Shown here: in pieces, positions 63,093-64,000 of the stretch | How the letters are laid out: every line of letters begins with the position of its first letter | Position numbering within the stretch: position 1 is the first letter of the stretch | Assembly: GCA_003149065.1 (NCBI GenBank) | Contig: QGFZ01000003.1 | Span: 248,001 to 312,000, forward strand | Direction of reading: 5' to 3' | DNA length: 64,000 bases | Source: Ruminococcaceae bacterium R-25 | GTDB taxonomy: Bacteria; Bacillota; Clostridia; Saccharofermentanales; Saccharofermentanaceae | Notes under the pieces: generated by a model | Seen by the model: the letters and a program-made list of their open reading frames with translations, nothing else | Told to the model about the DNA's origin: nothing | The model's database searches: none | Position numbers and translations under genes: made by a program

Positions 63093-63620
63093 TTAAGTCT
63101 GCTGGAAGTCGAAAACCAGGACGTTTCCGTCAAATACGGCGTAGTAAACGTTGCATGCCATGAAGTTGTCTTTCTTGAACTGGTTGCATGTGTACCACGG
63201 GCCTTTGCCGAGTGATGAACCGTCGACCTTACCGAACTCGAATTCAGGTTCGTCTGTTTCTTCCCATTCGTAAGCAGACATAAGCCTGTCTGCTTCCTCT
63301 TCTGTTAAGTAAACAATGCCTCTGTATCTGTATTCAGTGGGGCCTATTGAGAATCCGCCCCAGTCGAAATAGACTTCCTCGATCTCGAAACTGTCGTATT
63401 CTTTGATCTCAGGGAGATATTTCCCGATCAAATTTTCCGTCTCCACGAGTTTGATGACCGTATCGGGTTCTTTCTGACCGCGGTCTGTTATGCCACCTGA
63501 GTTTCTTGAGCCTTGTGAATCTCTTGATCGTGAAAGTGAGCAAGAAGAAAGCATTGCTGCTCCCACTGTAAAGATAAGCGCTACAGCAAAGCCTTTTAAC
63601 GCAATGTTTGTTTTTTTCAT
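63093..63620 (-). CDS. Small lipoprotein of unknown function
   Basis: A 175-residue exported protein. The signal peptide ends in MLSSC (Cys27), a good lipobox. A Ser/Arg/Gly-rich stretch follows, then a folded domain of about 120 residues containing EYDSFEIEEVYFDWGG and TEYRYRGIVYLTEEEADRL. No family recognised. The start has an AAGGAT site and the gene is monocistronic. Confidence 0.75.
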   Translation of the reverse strand: MKKTNIALKGFAVALIFTVGAAMLSSCSLSRSRDSQGSRNSGGITDRGQKEPDTVIKLVETENLIGKYLPEIKEYDSFEIEEVYFDWGGFSIGPTEYRYRGIVYLTEEEADRLMSAYEWEETDEPEFEFGKVDGSSLGKGPWYTCNQFKKDNFMACNVYYAVFDGNVLVFDFQQT

Positions 63621-63770
63621 GGCCGTTAATCTATCCTTTCCAAATAGTTATCCCGGCCACATCATATATCATTTGCATTGTATTAGCCTTTTATGCGGCC
63701 GATTGCCTCGACATTGCCTTTGTTTCCTTCTGCATCCGCATCTAAATATCAATTTTTATTTATATTCGTG

Positions 63771-63779
63771 ATATAATTA
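63771..63779 (+). promoter_or_regulatory. Extended -10 promoter of the last gene
   Basis: TGATATAAT is a perfect extended -10 box, 55 bases before the ATG at 63835. Confidence 0.5.
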
Positions 63780-63834
63780 TATAGTCTTGTTTCAAACCGG
63801 ATTCGGCAATTCTTCTAAAGGGCTGCGCATCAAT

Positions 63835-64000
63835 ATGAAAGATTCAGTGTCTGCAAAGAGAAAAAAGAATACCCCGGCAATACTTGTCGGAATAATCGGC
63901 GGCCTGATCGTAATATCCATTTTCTCTGTCGGAACAATAATCATGGGCGGTTCGGCCCATACTGATACGGGCAAGGCGGTTCATTCCGTAAGCTGCTCAG
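63835..64000 (+). CDS. Membrane protein, 5' end only
   Basis: The last 55 codons of the window form an open frame from ATG 63835. It starts with a basic segment (KRKKNTP) followed by a hydrophobic helix (about 15-38). An outer Gly/Ser/His-containing part runs off the window edge. It could be a signal-anchored lipoprotein-like or extracellular protein. The family cannot be read from this part. The ribosome binding site is weak. Confidence 0.55.
   Translation, partial: MKDSVSAKRKKNTPAILVGIIGGLIVISIFSVGTIIMGGSAHTDTGKAVHSVSCS

Overview
The window looks like a chromosomal piece of an anaerobic Clostridia-type Firmicute, probably a gut or rumen fibre degrader. Evidence: AGGAGG ribosome binding sites almost everywhere, a trimeric [FeFe] hydrogenase (NuoE-like, NuoF-like, HydA) and an NfnAB-type transhydrogenase, a secreted membrane-anchored GH5 glycanase, lipoproteins and teichoic-acid-like polymer genes, and no outer-membrane genes. 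No rRNA, tRNA, CRISPR array, phage or insertion-sequence gene was seen.

Layout. 1-0.1 kb: 3' end of tpiA. 0.2-2.5: nfnAB (minus). 2.7-4.4: zinc metallopeptidase and alpha/beta hydrolase. 4.4-6.7: GH31-like protein lacking the expected nucleophile. 6.9-8.3: cca, apparently leaderless. 8.4-9.2: orphan type IV pilin-like protein with a Thr/Pro stalk and a C-terminal beta domain. 9.3-14.4: peptide ABC transporter (minus). 14.6-16.3: zinc-ribbon/coiled-coil protein. 16.4-17.0: gene-free stretch with five consecutive long hairpins. 17.0-19.1: EF-G paralogue. 19.2-23.4: hydrogenase operon. 23.6-28.6: periplasmic-binding-fold GGDEF protein facing a large GT-C-like membrane protein. 28.7-30.4: Ddl-type ligase and dCMP deaminase. 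30.4-33.4: membrane-anchored GH5 enzyme and a single-span protein. 33.4-39.1: a stalked surface protein with a long cytoplasmic coiled coil, a small secreted protein with five VYGPP repeats, and a radical SAM/SPASM enzyme. 39.1-42.4: SDR, SCP2-like, SASA-family pseudoenzyme, CBS protein. 42.5-50.5 (minus): unknown membrane protein, CDP-glycerol-type transferase, a YidC-sulfatase fusion, and a GGDEF-EAL protein. 50.8-56.7: AT-richer surface-glycan island (YfhO-like, methyltransferase, MBOAT, SGNH). 56.8-63.6 (minus): small membrane proteins, MFS carrier, and a three-gene acyltransferase/hydrolase module between 28-bp direct repeats. 63.8-end: start of an unknown membrane protein.

How they fit together. 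NfnAB and the hydrogenase both couple ferredoxin to pyridine nucleotides and would set redox balance and H2 output during sugar fermentation. The GH5 enzyme, the pilin-like protein and the 1368-residue stalk protein carry similar small beta domains on Thr/Pro linkers and look like a cell-surface set for holding and cutting plant polysaccharide (inference). The most unusual unit is at 37.6-39.1 kb: a radical SAM enzyme that resembles, from memory, the maturase of the uncharacterised rSAM/lipoprotein systems of Bacteroidetes, next to a secreted protein with five copies of a Tyr-Gly-Pro-Pro motif that is its likely substrate. It shares a transcription unit with the stalk protein.
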